Origin: Bacillota bacterium
Lineage (GTDB): Bacteria > Bacillota > Sulfobacillia > JACIYH01
Length of the DNA stretch: 64,000 nucleotides
Assembly (NCBI GenBank): GCA_040757085.1
Contig: JBFLXJ010000030.1
Location: forward strand, 1-64,000
Reading direction: 5' to 3'
How positions within the stretch are numbered: the stretch's first letter is position 1; each line of letters begins with the position of its first letter. The translations under genes and the position numbers were made by a program. The notes beneath the pieces are model-generated. The model worked only from the letters and a program-made list of their open reading frames with translations. It did no database searches and had not been told where the DNA came from. Positions 50,057 through 59,946 of the stretch are shown here, one piece after another.

Positions 50057-50635
50057 CTGCGGCTGTTCGTGGGGCTGGGTAATCCGGGGGAGAGATACCG
50101 CCTCACCCGTCACAACCTGGGATTCTGGGTGGTGGAGGGACTTTCCCTCAGGTGGAATATCCCCCTCTCCCAGCACCTGGGCGGGGGGATGCTGGGCCTG
50201 GGCCGGGTAGAAGGCGAAAGGGTGGGTCTTTTTGTCCCCCTGACCTATATGAACCTGAGCGGGCATGCGGTGCAGCAGGCCGTGACTCACCTCGGCCTGG
50301 TGCCCGCCGACCTGCTGGTGATCCACGATGACCTGGACCTGGAGGCGGGGCGGTTGCGCATGCGTCCGGGCGGGGGGTCGGGCGGACACCGGGGCGTGGA
50401 GTCGGTGATATGGGCCCTGGCGAGTGAGGATTTCCCGCGGCTCCGTCTGGGGATAGGCCGTCCCCCCGCCGGTGTCGACCCCGCCGAGTACGTTCTCAGT
50501 CCCATGACCGAGGAGGAAGTGAGGTTTTTCCGCTCCGTGGTCGAGAGGGCTATGGATGGGTGTGCCATGCTGCTGGCTCGCGGCCTGGACGTGGCCATGG
50601 GGTGGGTTAATTCGGGCAATGCTTCCCCTGGTTGA
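50057..50635 (+). CDS. pth: Peptidyl-tRNA hydrolase, CTG start
   Basis: About 192 residues. It releases tRNA from dropped-off peptidyl-tRNA. From CTG 50057 the protein reads MRLFVGLGNPGERY, matching the family start (K/R-L-hydrophobic-VGLGNPG). The first usual codon, GTG 50069, would cut off the first beta strand. GGGGGTGG lies about eight bases upstream of the CTG. The catalytic His is in LTRHNLGF, and further motifs are TYMNLSG, HDDLDL and GGSGGHRGVES. It directly follows the rplY stop and overlaps mfd by 17 bases. Confidence 0.93.
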   Translation: MRLFVGLGNPGERYRLTRHNLGFWVVEGLSLRWNIPLSQHLGGGMLGLGRVEGERVGLFVPLTYMNLSGHAVQQAVTHLGLVPADLLVIHDDLDLEAGRLRMRPGGGSGGHRGVESVIWALASEDFPRLRLGIGRPPAGVDPAEYVLSPMTEEEVRFFRSVVERAMDGCAMLLARGLDVAMGWVNSGNASPG

Positions 50636-53600
50636 TTTTTGCGCTCAGAGCGAACAGATAAGGCACCTGGCCCGGCGGCTGTCAGAGAGCGGGGAGGCCG
50701 GGCTACCGTCCGGGGGCGGGGCCCCACCGGTTCAGGATGGGGACGGGCCGACGCGGGTGCCTGCGTGCCTGGTGCACGGTGCACCTGGGTCGGTGCGGTC
50801 CCTGGTGATCGCTGCCCTCCACCGTCTTTGCGGCAAGCCCTTCCTCGTGGTTACGGCCTCCACGGCCCTGGCCGAGCGCCGGGCTCAGGACCTGCGCACC
50901 CTGCTGGGAGGGCAAGTTTGGGTATTCCCGCCCCTGGAGGTGCTGCCATACGAGGTGCTCGCCCGGTCCGGTTCCCTGGTCTGGAGCCGGGCGGCCGTCC
51001 TCACCTCCCTGTTGCGGGGGGAGAAGGGGGTGGTGGTGGCTCCCCTGGGTGCGCTCCTGCGCCGGCTGGGCGATCCCGCCTGGCTGGGAGGACTGGACAT
51101 GCGCCTCCAGCCGGGAGCGGTGGCCTCCCCAGGCGACCTGGCCAGGCGCTGGCAGGAAGCCGGCTACGAGCGGGTAGACACAGTGGAAAGGCCCGGCCAG
51201 TTCGCCTGGCGGGGCGGCATCCTGGACGTGTACCCCCCGGGAGAAGAGTTCCCCGTCCGGGTTGAGTTCTTCGGGGACGAGGTGGAGTCGCTACGCCGCT
51301 TCCATCCCTCTACCCAGCGTTCCCTGGCCTCGCTGGACGGGATCGCGGTGGGCCCGGCCCGGGAGGACGTATTCTCGCCCGAGCGGCGCGACGCAGCACG
51401 CCAGGACATCGCCCGCGACCTGGCCCGCGCCGTCGAGCGGCTGGTGCAAAAGGGCAGGCCGCAGGAAGCGCGTCGCCTGCAGGAGAGGGTGGGGGAACAC
51501 CTGGCCAGGATGGAGGACGGCCTTTTCCCCGGCCTGGATCAATACCTTCCTTACCTCTGCCCGCGGGAGTACACCATCCTGGACTACTTCCCGGAAGCGC
51601 CGGTGGTCGTCCTCGATGAACCTGACCGGCTCCGGGAGGCCGGGGAGGAAGCCGGGAAGGCAGGCACGGAACAGGTGGCTCACCTGTTGAGCCAGGGCCT
51701 GCTCCTTCCCCGGCAGGTGGAGGTGTATCTGTCCGTAGAGGGGTTGCAGCGGCGACTGGCGGGCCACCCGCGCGTCCTCTTTTCCCTGCTGCACCAGCGG
51801 GGGACCGAGCAGGTGACGGAGGTGTCGGATTTCCCCGCCCGCAGCGTCCCCGCGTACCATGGCCACTGGCCCTCCTTCTTGGACGACCTGAGCCGGTGGC
51901 GGCGCGGGGGCCGGGTGCTGGTGGTGGCAGCTACTTCCGACCGGGGGCGGGCCCTGGCGGAAAGGCTTGTTGACGAGGGGGTGGTGGCCCCCCGCCTGGT
52001 CCCCCTGAGCCGGGTCCCGGATCCGGGAGAGGTGCTGGTCACGGAGGGTGACCTGGAGACCGGATTCGAATTACCGTTCCTGGACCTGATCGTGGTCACC
52101 GACGCGGCGGTGTACGGGCGCCCCAAGCGGCGCCAGTTGCCCCGACCCAGAGAAGGGGTGCGCCTGGACCTGGGGGAACTTCGCCCCGGGGACTTCGTGG
52201 TGCATCAGAGCCACGGGATCGGAAGGTACCTCGGGGTGCGCACCCTGGAGATCGAGGGGGTGCAACGGGACTACCTGTTCCTGCAGTACGCGGGGGGCGA
52301 TGCCCTGTACGTGCCCACCGAGCAGGTGCACCTGGTGCAGAAGTACGTGGGGCCGGAAGGACACCAGCCCCGCCTCAACCGGCTGGGGGGTACGGAGTGG
52401 ACGCGGGCCCGCAACCGGGTCAAGGAGTCCGTGCGCCAGATGGCCCAGGAGTTGTTGAAACTTTACGCGGTCCGGCAGGCGGTGCCGGGGCACGCGTTTT
52501 CCCCCGATACCCCCTGGCAGCGGGAGTTTGAGGATTCCTTCCGGTACGAGGAGACCCCTGACCAGCGACAGGCCACGGAAGACATCAAGCGGGACATGGA
52601 AAATCCCCGGCCCATGGACCGCCTGCTGTGCGGGGACGTGGGCTACGGCAAGACCGAGGTAGCCATCAGGGCCGCTTTTAAGGCTGTAATGGACGGCAAG
52701 CAGGTGGCAGTGCTGGTCCCCACCACCATCTTGGCCCAGCAGCACTACTACACCTTACGGGAACGCCTGGCTGGATATCCCATCTGCGTGGAGGTGCTTT
52801 CCCGCTTCCGCTCGCCCCGGGAGCAGGAGTCGGTGCTGCGGCGCTTGCGCCGGGGGACCGTGGATATCGTGATCGGCACGCACCGCCTGCTACAGGACGA
52901 CGTCGCCTTCAAGGACCTGGGCCTGCTCATCGTGGACGAAGAGCACCGCTTCGGCGTGGCGCACAAGGAGCGCCTCAAGCAGATGCGCATGAACGTGGAC
53001 GTGCTCACCCTTACCGCCACCCCCATCCCCCGCACCCTGCACATGGCCCTGGCCGGCCTGCGGGATATGAGCGTGATCGAGACGCCGCCCGAGGATCGCT
53101 ACCCGGTCCAGACCTACGTGGTGGAATACTCGGAATTCCTGGTACAGGAGGCCATCGAGAGGGAACTCCGCCGGGGTGGACAGGTTTTCTACGTGCACAA
53201 TCGGGTACGCACCATCGAACGGGCGGCCGCACGCGTGCAGCGGCTGGTCCCGCGGGCCCGCGTGGCCATTGCCCACGGTCAGATGCGCGAGGAGCAACTG
53301 GAGCGGGTGATGCTGGAATTCCTCAACGGGCAGTATGATGTGCTGGTGTGCACCAGCATCATCGAGTCCGGTCTGGACATGCCCAACGTGAACACCCTGA
53401 TCGTGGAGGACGCCCACGAACTGGGGTTGGCCCAGCTCTACCAGTTGCGGGGGCGGGTGGGGCGTTCCAACCGCCTTGCCTATGCCTACTTCACCTTCTG
53501 GCCCGACCAGCGTCTGTCGGAGCAGGCGGAGCGTCGGCTGCAGGCTGTTTCCGAATTCACAGAGCTTGGCTCGGGGTTCAAGATCGCCATGCGCGACCTG

Positions 53601-54173
53601 GAGATCCGGGGGGCGGGGAACCTGCTGGGACCCGAGCAGCACGGGTTCATCATGGCGGTGGGCCTTGACATGTACTGCCGCCTGCTGGAAGAAGCGGTGC
53701 GGGAATTGCAGGGCCAGCCCGTCCCCCAGGAGGTGCCAATCACCCTGGAACTGAAGGTGGATGCCTACCTCCCCGACGAGTGGATCCCCGACTCGGGGCA
53801 GAAGATCGCCGCTTACAAGATGCTGGGGGCCATCCGGGGGGCCCAGGATGCCACCCTGGTCCGTGAGGAACTGGAGGACCGGTACGGCCCTATGCCCCTG
53901 CCTGCCCGTAATCTGCTGGCGGTGGCCCGGGTCAAGGCCATCTGCCAGCGCCTGGGGATCACCAGCGTAACTCAGGTGCGCGACCGGGTGCTCATCCGCC
54001 TTCCCCGGGAGATGCCCCGCAGGCTGCGCGGCCCCGTGTCGTACAGCGGGGGGCGCCGTCCCACCCTCACGCTATCGGTGCAGGGCCGTTCCCCGGAGAT
54101 GATGCTGGGCGATCTGGAAGATGTGCTGACCCAATTGGAGCAAATCCTGGCCGCGCCCGTCGGCGCCCGCTGA
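50619..54173 (+). CDS. mfd: Transcription-repair coupling factor Mfd
   Basis: 1184 residues. It removes RNA polymerase stalled at DNA lesions and recruits UvrA. Domains: UvrB-like N-terminal region ([28 protein letters not shown]), the CarD-like RNA-polymerase interaction domain ([16 protein letters not shown]), and the RecG-like motor with Walker [10 protein letters not shown] and motif II DEEHRFG. Later helicase motifs are [11 protein letters not shown] and [12 protein letters not shown]-terminal TRCF domain follows. The start is ATG 50619, within the end of pth. Confidence 0.95.
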   Translation: MLPLVDFCAQSEQIRHLARRLSESGEAGLPSGGGAPPVQDGDGPTRVPACLVHGAPGSVRSLVIAALHRLCGKPFLVVTASTALAERRAQDLRTLLGGQVWVFPPLEVLPYEVLARSGSLVWSRAAVLTSLLRGEKGVVVAPLGALLRRLGDPAWLGGLDMRLQPGAVASPGDLARRWQEAGYERVDTVERPGQFAWRGGILDVYPPGEEFPVRVEFFGDEVESLRRFHPSTQRSLASLDGIAVGPAREDVFSPERRDAARQDIARDLARAVERLVQKGRPQEARRLQERVGEHLARMEDGLFPGLDQYLPYLCPREYTILDYFPEAPVVVLDEPDRLREAGEEAGKAGTEQVAHLLSQGLLLPRQVEVYLSVEGLQRRLAGHPRVLFSLLHQRGTEQVTEVSDFPARSVPAYHGHWPSFLDDLSRWRRGGRVLVVAATSDRGRALAERLVDEGVVAPRLVPLSRVPDPGEVLVTEGDLETGFELPFLDLIVVTDAAVYGRPKRRQLPRPREGVRLDLGELRPGDFVVHQSHGIGRYLGVRTLEIEGVQRDYLFLQYAGGDALYVPTEQVHLVQKYVGPEGHQPRLNRLGGTEWTRARNRVKESVRQMAQELLKLYAVRQAVPGHAFSPDTPWQREFEDSFRYEETPDQRQATEDIKRDMENPRPMDRLLCGDVGYGKTEVAIRAAFKAVMDGKQVAVLVPTTILAQQHYYTLRERLAGYPICVEVLSRFRSPREQESVLRRLRRGTVDIVIGTHRLLQDDVAFKDLGLLIVDEEHRFGVAHKERLKQMRMNVDVLTLTATPIPRTLHMALAGLRDMSVIETPPEDRYPVQTYVVEYSEFLVQEAIERELRRGGQVFYVHNRVRTIERAAARVQRLVPRARVAIAHGQMREEQLERVMLEFLNGQYDVLVCTSIIESGLDMPNVNTLIVEDAHELGLAQLYQLRGRVGRSNRLAYAYFTFWPDQRLSEQAERRLQAVSEFTELGSGFKIAMRDLEIRGAGNLLGPEQHGFIMAVGLDMYCRLLEEAVRELQGQPVPQEVPITLELKVDAYLPDEWIPDSGQKIAAYKMLGAIRGAQDATLVREELEDRYGPMPLPARNLLAVARVKAICQRLGITSVTQVRDRVLIRLPREMPRRLRGPVSYSGGRRPTLTLSVQGRSPEMMLGDLEDVLTQLEQILAAPVGAR

Positions 54174-54202
54174 GATAGGTCAGGCCCGGGTAGGGGTCCC
54201 CC

Positions 54203-54230
54203 CCGTCCCGGTCACATGCTACCGGGGCGG
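54203..54230 (+). terminator. Hairpin after mfd, possible terminator
   Basis: CCGTCCCGGT (54203-54212) can pair with ACCGGGGCGG (54221-54230), one G-T pair, loop of eight. There is no T run after it. Confidence 0.45.
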
Positions 54231-54269
54231 TAGTGGTGCTGGGGGGCAGGGCCCCATATTTGGAAAAAA

Positions 54270-54300
54270 TGAATAAACCTGTAAGGTAAGCTATATACTA
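54270..54300 (+). promoter_or_regulatory. Sigma-G-like (forespore) promoter of spoVT
   Basis: TGAATA (54270-54275), an 18-bp spacer and TATACTA (54294-54300). B. subtilis sigma-G promoters have TGAATA-like -35 and CATACTA -10 elements at this spacing, and spoVT is a known sigma-G gene there. The region is strikingly AT-rich. Confidence 0.7.
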
Positions 54301-54333
54301 AGCCCGAAAGCCGGGCCAAAGGGAGGGTTGTCC

Positions 54334-54894
54334 ATGAAGGCCACGGGCATCGTCAGGCGCATCGATGACCTGGGGCGGGTAGTGATCCCGAAAGAAATAC
54401 GCCGCACCCTCCGTATCCGCGAGGGTGACCCTCTGGAAATATTCGTAGATCGCGACGGGGAGGTCATCCTCAAGAAGTACTCACCCATCGGGGAACTGGG
54501 TGACTTCGCGAAGGAGTACGCCGACTCCCTGTACGAGGCGGTGGGTCAGGTGGCCCTCATCACCGACCGGGACACGGTGGTGGCGGTGTCAGGAGCCCCC
54601 AAGAAGGAGTTCCTCAACAAGCCCATCGGATCCCTGGTGGAAACCGCCATGGAAGAGCGCAAGACCCTGGTGGTGGGAGGTAAGGCGGAACCCCGGATTA
54701 AGGGAAGCGTGGTTGGGGACGAAGAGGAAGAGACCAAATTCACCGCCGCCGTAATCGCCCCCATCGTGGCGGAGGGCGACCCGCTGGGGGCGGTGTGCAT
54801 ATGCTCCCGCGATCCCGACGTCCAGATGACCCAGCTGGAGATTAAGCTGGCGGAGACCGCCGCCGGGTTCCTGGCCAAGCAGATGGAGCAGTAG
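54334..54894 (+). CDS. spoVT: Stage V sporulation regulator SpoVT
   Basis: About 186 residues. It is a forespore-specific regulator. The N-terminal AbrB-like domain reads MKATGIVRRIDDLGRVVIP. The C-terminal GAF-like ligand-binding domain spans about 55-180 (VALITDRDTVVAVSGAPKKE ... ETAAGFLAKQ). The start ATG 54334 follows GGGAGGG; an in-frame TTG is six bases upstream. It has its own promoter and is followed by spoVB, as in B. subtilis. Confidence 0.95.
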   Translation: MKATGIVRRIDDLGRVVIPKEIRRTLRIREGDPLEIFVDRDGEVILKKYSPIGELGDFAKEYADSLYEAVGQVALITDRDTVVAVSGAPKKEFLNKPIGSLVETAMEERKTLVVGGKAEPRIKGSVVGDEEEETKFTAAVIAPIVAEGDPLGAVCICSRDPDVQMTQLEIKLAETAAGFLAKQMEQ

Positions 54895-54909
54895 AGACGG
54901 GGGGACGGC

Positions 54910-56523
54910 TTGAGGGAGGATAGTTTTCTCCGGGGGGTACTGATCCTCACTCTGGCCGGGCTGGCTGCGCGAGCACTGGGTGCCGTATACCGGGTGTTTC
55001 TTTACCCTTTGCTGGGGCCGGAAGGGATCGGCCTGTTCCAGATGGCTTACCCGGTATACAGCACCCTGCTCGTGTTATCCACATCGGGTGCCAACGTGGC
55101 GCTTTCCCGCATGGTGTCGGCGCGGCTGGGGGCAGGACAGACGCAGCAGGTGGGGGCGGTGTTCCGGGCGGTGCTGGGCCTGCTGGGGGCCGCCGGGGCC
55201 CTGCTCAGCGCGGCACTTTTCTGGGCGGCTCCCTGGCTGGCGGCCACGGTCTACCGGGAGCCCCGGGCCACTGCCGCCCTGCAGGCCGTGGCCCCCGCCG
55301 TGCTGGCCGTGGTGGTCATGAGCGCCTATCGGGGTCTCTTCCAGGGGTACATGAGGATGTACCCGCCCGCGGTTTCCCAGATCGTGGAACAGATGGTCAG
55401 GGTGGGGACCATGTTCCTGCTCGGCTGGTGCCTGCTCCCACTGGGGGTGGCCCGGGCGGCGGCAGGCGCCGCTTTCGGGGCAGTCACCGGCGGGCTGGCT
55501 GGTCTGGGCTACCTGGTCTGGTGTACTCGTACCCTGCCCTCCGTCTGGAGGGGCGCCCGGCCGGCGGCACGGGACTGGGTGGGTGGCCGGGGCGCCGGGG
55601 AGGTCGAGGGCGTGGTGCCCGTGCTGCGGGAGTTCCTGGGGCAGGCGCTACCGGTGTCCATGACGGGAGCCATGTTCACGCTTTTCACCCTGGCGGATGT
55701 GGTGGTCCCCGCTCGCCTGCAACAGGCCGGGTTTTCGGCCGAGGCGGCCACCGCCTGGTACGGGCGCCTGACGGGTGGCGCCATGCCCCTCGTCAACCTG
55801 CCTTCGCTGTTCAGCGCCTCCCTGCAACTGGCCCTGGTGCCAGCAGTGGCCCGTTGCTTGGCCGCCGGGGATAAGGAGGGCGTGCGCAGCCAGGCGGGTA
55901 CGGGGTTGCGTCTGACGGTGGCGTTCACCGGCGCGGCAGCCCTGGGCCTGGCGGTACTGGCCGGGCCCATCTGCCTTACCCTGTACGGGGATCCCCAGGT
56001 GGCAGTGGCCCTGTGTCCCCTGTCCGGGGCGGTGGTTTTCCTGGGGCTCCAGCAGGCCACCGCGGGCATCCTCCAGGGCCTGGGGGAGGTTACCCTGCCG
56101 GTCTGGCACCTGGGGATGGCCGCCTTGCTCAAGCTGGTGCTTACCTGGTATGCCGGGTATTCCTGGGGGGTGCCAGGGGCGGCCTGGGCCACGGTGGCCG
56201 GATTTGCTCTGGCCGGTCTGCTGGGGATGGCGGCCGTCCTGCGGAAGCTGGGCCGGGTGGCCTCATTTTCCGACCTGGTACTGCGCCCGGCGGCAGCCCT
56301 GGGGGTGATGGGTCTCTGCCTTCCTGCCCTCTACCGGTCGGGGTTGGGGGCCACGAGTTCGCCGTGGGGAGGCACCCTGGTGGCAGTGGGCGGGGGAGTG
56401 TGTCTCTACGTGGTGGCGCTGCTGGTGGTGGGAGGATTCCGGCAGAGCGACCTGGAAATGCTCCCGGCGAGGGCCCGGTTCCTGAAGCGCTGGCTCCAGA
56501 GGAGCGGTCTGCTCCGCCCTTAG
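54910..56523 (+). CDS. spoVB: Stage V sporulation protein B-like polysaccharide flippase
   Basis: 537 residues, a multi-pass membrane protein of the MOP/MATE flippase group (YabM/SpoVB-like). The N-terminus SFLRGVLILTLAGLAARALG and RVFLYPLLGPEGIGLFQMAY are characteristic. Many hydrophobic segments follow through the whole chain. It probably moves lipid-linked sugars for cortex or cell-wall synthesis during sporulation. The start TTG 54910 is preceded by ACGGGGGGACGG. It lies 15 bp after spoVT. Confidence 0.88.
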   Translation: MREDSFLRGVLILTLAGLAARALGAVYRVFLYPLLGPEGIGLFQMAYPVYSTLLVLSTSGANVALSRMVSARLGAGQTQQVGAVFRAVLGLLGAAGALLSAALFWAAPWLAATVYREPRATAALQAVAPAVLAVVVMSAYRGLFQGYMRMYPPAVSQIVEQMVRVGTMFLLGWCLLPLGVARAAAGAAFGAVTGGLAGLGYLVWCTRTLPSVWRGARPAARDWVGGRGAGEVEGVVPVLREFLGQALPVSMTGAMFTLFTLADVVVPARLQQAGFSAEAATAWYGRLTGGAMPLVNLPSLFSASLQLALVPAVARCLAAGDKEGVRSQAGTGLRLTVAFTGAAALGLAVLAGPICLTLYGDPQVAVALCPLSGAVVFLGLQQATAGILQGLGEVTLPVWHLGMAALLKLVLTWYAGYSWGVPGAAWATVAGFALAGLLGMAAVLRKLGRVASFSDLVLRPAAALGVMGLCLPALYRSGLGATSSPWGGTLVAVGGGVCLYVVALLVVGGFRQSDLEMLPARARFLKRWLQRSGLLRP

Positions 56524-56640
56524 TAGCGGGCCTGGGTCGCCGCTCTCCGGTGCTGCGGTGGGGCGCGGGTCAACGGCGGGGGCGGTGCGGGACGACCCCC
56601 GCTGCCGGGCGCCGGGTAGTGGGAGGAGGCCGAGGTTGGG

Positions 56641-58197
56641 TTGAAGGTCATTTATGCGGTGGGGATGGGGCCCGGGCCGGCAGAGGACGTGCCGGCCCGT
56701 AATCTGCGGATCTTGAGTGGGGAGACGCCCAGGGGACAGGCCCCTGTGTTGCTGCGCACCGCCTACCACCCCCTGGCTGCCTGGCTGACGCAGCAGGGGG
56801 TATGCTGGGAGTCATTCGATTGCCGGTATGAGGGGGCAGAGGACTTCGACAGCCTCTACCGGGACATGGTTGAGGAGCTTTTGACGAGGGTGGAGAAGAC
56901 CGCCGCACTGGTGTACGGGGTGCCCGGCCACCCTTTGTTGGGTGAACGTACGGTCGCGATGTTGCTGGAACAGGCGCCGTCCCGGGGCGTGGAAGTGCAG
57001 GTGCTGGGTGCTCCTTCCTTTCTGGAGGCAGTATTCACCGCTCTGGGCCGCGACCCCCTTACCGATGGCCTGGAGGTGGTGGATGCCCTCCTTCCTCCCG
57101 GCTGGATGCCGCGGGGGGACAAGCCCCTGCTCGTATGTCAGCTGTGGCATCCCCTGTTGCTCGGGGATCTCAAGCTCAGGCTGCTTGACGTGTACCCGCC
57201 CGATCACCAGGTAGCGGTGGTGAGGGGGGATGCCTGCGGGGAAAAGGTCACCTGGCTGCCCCTGGTAGATCTCGATCGGGGAGCTCACGCCGGCCCCGCC
57301 AGCAGCCTGTGGGTACCCGCCCTGCCCGGGCCGGGGCTGCCCGCTTCCCTGGCGCAGAAGATGGTGCGGGCGGTGGAAGTGGTGGCCCGCCTGCGCGGGG
57401 AGGGCGGCTGCCCCTGGGACCGGGAACAAAGCCACCTGAGCCTGCGCCCTTACGTCATCGAGGAGGCATACGAGGTGTCGGAGGCTATCCGCCAGGCCTA
57501 CGGAGGAGGGGAGGCTGTCCAGGGCGCCTGGCGCGACGACTGCCGGGGATCGGCAAGGGATAAACTGGCCGAGGAACTGGGAGACTTACTGTTGCAGGTG
57601 CTGCTGCATGCCCAGATTGCGCGCGAAGAGGGGGAGTTTGACCTGGGCACCGTGTGCGACCTGCTGGTAGAAAAGCTGGTCCGGCGTCACCCGCACGTAT
57701 TCGGGACCGCGAGCGCCGGGACACCCCAAGAGGTGTTGCGGCGGTGGAATGAGATAAAGAAGGAGGAGCGGGGAGAGGCGGCTTCCGCTCTGGACGGGGT
57801 ACCGGCGGTGCTTCCCGCCCTACAGCGAGCGTGGAGGGTACAGGGGCGGGCCCGTGAGGTGGGGTTCGACTGGGAGCCCGGCGATGTGGCCGGGGTACTG
57901 GCGAAGGTCGAGGAGGAACTTAACGAGGTGCGCGCCGTTGCCGGAGCGCATGGGGTTGGCGGGACGGACGGTGGGGCGATCGAGCGGGAACTGGGCGATC
58001 TGCTGTTTGCCGCGGTGAATGCCTGCCGCATTCTGGGCGTTGACCCTGAGTTAGCCCTGCAGGGGGCGGTGGATCGATTTTCCCGCCGGTTCCGCGCCAT
58101 GGAGAAGATGGCCCGGGAGGCGGGGAAGAAAGTGGGGGAGATGTCGCTGGAGGAAATGGATTCCTTGTGGGAAGCGGCCAAGGGGCAGGAAAAATAG
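56641..58197 (+). CDS. yabN: YabN: tetrapyrrole-methylase-like domain fused to MazG
   Basis: 518 residues. The N-terminal half (about 1-235) is a tetrapyrrole methylase-like domain (VIYAVGMGPGPAEDVP, ALVYGVPGHPLLGERTV). The C-terminal half is MazG, a nucleoside triphosphate pyrophosphohydrolase with CPWDREQSHLSLRPYVIEEAYE, LAEELGDLLLQVLLHAQIA and the second repeat LEEELNEVRAV-like region. This fusion is the normal YabN architecture. It probably clears damaged NTPs. The start is TTG 56641 behind GGGAGGAGG. The 117-bp gap before it has no feature I recognise. Confidence 0.92.
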   Translation: MKVIYAVGMGPGPAEDVPARNLRILSGETPRGQAPVLLRTAYHPLAAWLTQQGVCWESFDCRYEGAEDFDSLYRDMVEELLTRVEKTAALVYGVPGHPLLGERTVAMLLEQAPSRGVEVQVLGAPSFLEAVFTALGRDPLTDGLEVVDALLPPGWMPRGDKPLLVCQLWHPLLLGDLKLRLLDVYPPDHQVAVVRGDACGEKVTWLPLVDLDRGAHAGPASSLWVPALPGPGLPASLAQKMVRAVEVVARLRGEGGCPWDREQSHLSLRPYVIEEAYEVSEAIRQAYGGGEAVQGAWRDDCRGSARDKLAEELGDLLLQVLLHAQIAREEGEFDLGTVCDLLVEKLVRRHPHVFGTASAGTPQEVLRRWNEIKKEERGEAASALDGVPAVLPALQRAWRVQGRAREVGFDWEPGDVAGVLAKVEEELNEVRAVAGAHGVGGTDGGAIERELGDLLFAAVNACRILGVDPELALQGAVDRFSRRFRAMEKMAREAGKKVGEMSLEEMDSLWEAAKGQEK

Positions 58198-58255
58198 GAC
58201 TTTTGTCGAATCAGGTCGTAGCGGGAGTGGCAAAAAAGGGAAGGAGGATGTGGGC

Positions 58256-58531
58256 TTGAACAAGGCGGATCTGGTGGGAGTGGTCGCGCAGAAGACGGGG
58301 ATGACCAAGCGGGATGCCGACAAGGCAGTTACCGCCACCTTCGAGGCCATCCACGAGGAACTCAGCCGGGGTGGCAAGGTGGCTGTGGTCGGGTTCGGCA
58401 CCTTTGAGGTGCGGAACCGCGCGGCTCGCAAGGGTCGCAACCCGCGGACCGGCGAAGAGATTTCCATCGCCCCCGCGCGGGCCCCCGTGTTCCGCCCGGG
58501 TAAGAGCCTGAAGGAAGCGGTCGTGAAGTAG
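58256..58531 (+). CDS. hup: HU-family DNA-binding protein
   Basis: 91 residues. It is a nucleoid protein that bends DNA as a dimer. The sequence MNKADLVGVVAQKTGMTKRD, then GFGTFEVRNRAARKGRNP and FRPGKSLKEAV is textbook HU. TTG 58256 is chosen because HU starts MNK and AAGGAGG lies eight bases upstream; a GTG at 58250 would add two residues. It is placed between yabN and rqcP, common in clostridia. Confidence 0.95.
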   Translation: MNKADLVGVVAQKTGMTKRDADKAVTATFEAIHEELSRGGKVAVVGFGTFEVRNRAARKGRNPRTGEEISIAPARAPVFRPGKSLKEAVVK

Positions 58532-58555
58532 TCCCGGGTTGCGGGCGGAGTTTCC

Positions 58556-58813
58556 TTGCGCCTGGACAAGTTTCTCCAGGTCAGCCGGCTGGTGAAACGG
58601 CGCACCTGGGCCCGGGAGATGTGCCTGGCCGGCCGGGTCAGCATCAACGGGAGGGTGTCCAGGCCGGCAAGCCCGGTGCGCGTGGGAGATCACATCACTC
58701 TGGACATGGAGTGGCGGGTACTCGAGGTGGAGGTACGCGAGTTGCGAGAACGTGCTTCCGCGGAAGAGGCCCGCCAGATGTATGCCGTGGTTTCCAGCCA
58801 GCGCCGCGACTAA
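58556..58813 (+). CDS. rqcP: RNA-binding S4-domain protein RqcP (YabO)
   Basis: 85 residues, a single S4 domain: LRLDKFLQVSRLVKRRTWA and GRVSINGRVSRPASPVRVGD. In B. subtilis RqcP binds stalled 50S subunits and helps RqcH add alanine tails in ribosome quality control. The start TTG 58556 follows GCGGAGTTTCC. It is 24 bp after hup. Confidence 0.93.
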   Translation: MRLDKFLQVSRLVKRRTWAREMCLAGRVSINGRVSRPASPVRVGDHITLDMEWRVLEVEVRELRERASAEEARQMYAVVSSQRRD

Positions 58814-58849
58814 CCGCAGAACGTACGGGCCACCCTAGCGGGCGGGGTG

Positions 58850-59773
58850 ATGGAACTGTCTCGTCCGGCCAGGGTGGCCCTCGTGTTTGTTGCCCTGGTC
58901 TCCCTTGCCGCCCAGGCGGTTCTGGAGGCGCCGTCGTACCGCCGTCCCTTCGGGGGAGAACCGGCCGTAACCATTTACCGGCATGGGTCCGGGGAACGGC
59001 TCGTCCTCCCCATGGAGAAATACGTGGAGGGGGTGGTGGCGGCGGAGATGGATCCCCGCTGGCCGGTGGAAGCCTTGGCTGCTCAGGCCGTCATCGCCCG
59101 GACCTTCGCGGTCGAGCGGCTGACCCGGGGCGGGGTACGGCGGGTGCACGGTACCGATGTGTGTGATGACCCCGGTCACTTCCAGGCTTACAACCCCGAG
59201 GCCATAACGCCGGCGGTGAGATGTGCCGTGTCGCGCACCCGCGGGCTGGTGCTCACATACAGGGGGGAGCTGGCCCAGGCGTTCTACCACGCCCATTCCG
59301 GCGGGTATACGGCTACGCCCCAGGAGGGTGTGGACTTCCGCGGAGATGCTCCCTACCTGCAGGCACGGTCCGATCCCTACAGTGGTGACGGCATGCGCTG
59401 GAAGGCGTGGGTGACCGCCGAAGAAGTGCGTGCTGCGGCCCGGCGCATGGGGGTTAGGTTGGGGCAGGTGACACCTGTGCGGGTGGCGGCACGGGGACCC
59501 TCCGGGCGGGCGGTGACGCTGCACTTCGGGGGCAGGGAGGTTCCCGCCGCCCGGTTCCGCCTGGAAGTGGACGGCGGCATGCGCATCAAGTCCACCCTTA
59601 TTGACAGCATTGAGGTTTCCGGTGGCCGGATCGCGATTATGGGGCGGGGGTTCGGCCACGGGGTGGGGCTCTCGCAGTTCGGGGCACTGGGTATGGCCCA
59701 GGCCGGTCACGGCTTCAAAAGCATTCTGGCCTTTTACTATCCGGGGACGGTGCTCGAGCGCAGGTGGCGCTGA
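58850..59773 (+). CDS. SpoIID/LytB-like lytic transglycosylase
   Basis: About 307 residues. An N-terminal signal anchor (VALVFVALVSLAAQAVL) leads into a SpoIID domain: MEKYVEGVVAAEMDPRWPVE (catalytic Glu in AAEM), ALAAQAVIARTFAVERL, FYHAHSGGYTA and GRGFGHGVGLSQFGALGMA. It cleaves peptidoglycan glycan strands, probably in sporulation or germination. The true spoIID is normally elsewhere, so this may be a paralogue. The start is ATG 58850 (GTG 58847 is adjacent). The ribosome-binding site is weak. Confidence 0.88.
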   Translation: MELSRPARVALVFVALVSLAAQAVLEAPSYRRPFGGEPAVTIYRHGSGERLVLPMEKYVEGVVAAEMDPRWPVEALAAQAVIARTFAVERLTRGGVRRVHGTDVCDDPGHFQAYNPEAITPAVRCAVSRTRGLVLTYRGELAQAFYHAHSGGYTATPQEGVDFRGDAPYLQARSDPYSGDGMRWKAWVTAEEVRAAARRMGVRLGQVTPVRVAARGPSGRAVTLHFGGREVPAARFRLEVDGGMRIKSTLIDSIEVSGGRIAIMGRGFGHGVGLSQFGALGMAQAGHGFKSILAFYYPGTVLERRWR

Positions 59774-59885
59774 AGGTGAGCACCTGGCTGACGATCATGA
59801 GCGTCTGGGCGCAGCGGCGGTCGAGCGGCTGGCCGCGAGGCGCAGAGCGGTACCGTGTCTGAGGGGGCGGGCACCGGGTGCAGTG

Positions 59886-59912
59886 ATAAGTTGTCCCCGG
59901 CGCGCATACCCT
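59886..59912 (+). promoter_or_regulatory. Possible sigma-E promoter of yabP-yabQ
   Basis: ATA (59886-59888), 16 bp, then CATACCCT (59905-59912), which resembles the sigma-E pattern ATA-N16-CATANNNT. yabP and yabQ are sigma-E controlled in B. subtilis. It lies in the 173-bp gap after the SpoIID-like gene. Confidence 0.5.
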
Positions 59913-59946
59913 GGGGTGGGAAAGTGTTCCACGAGGGGGGCCCGGG

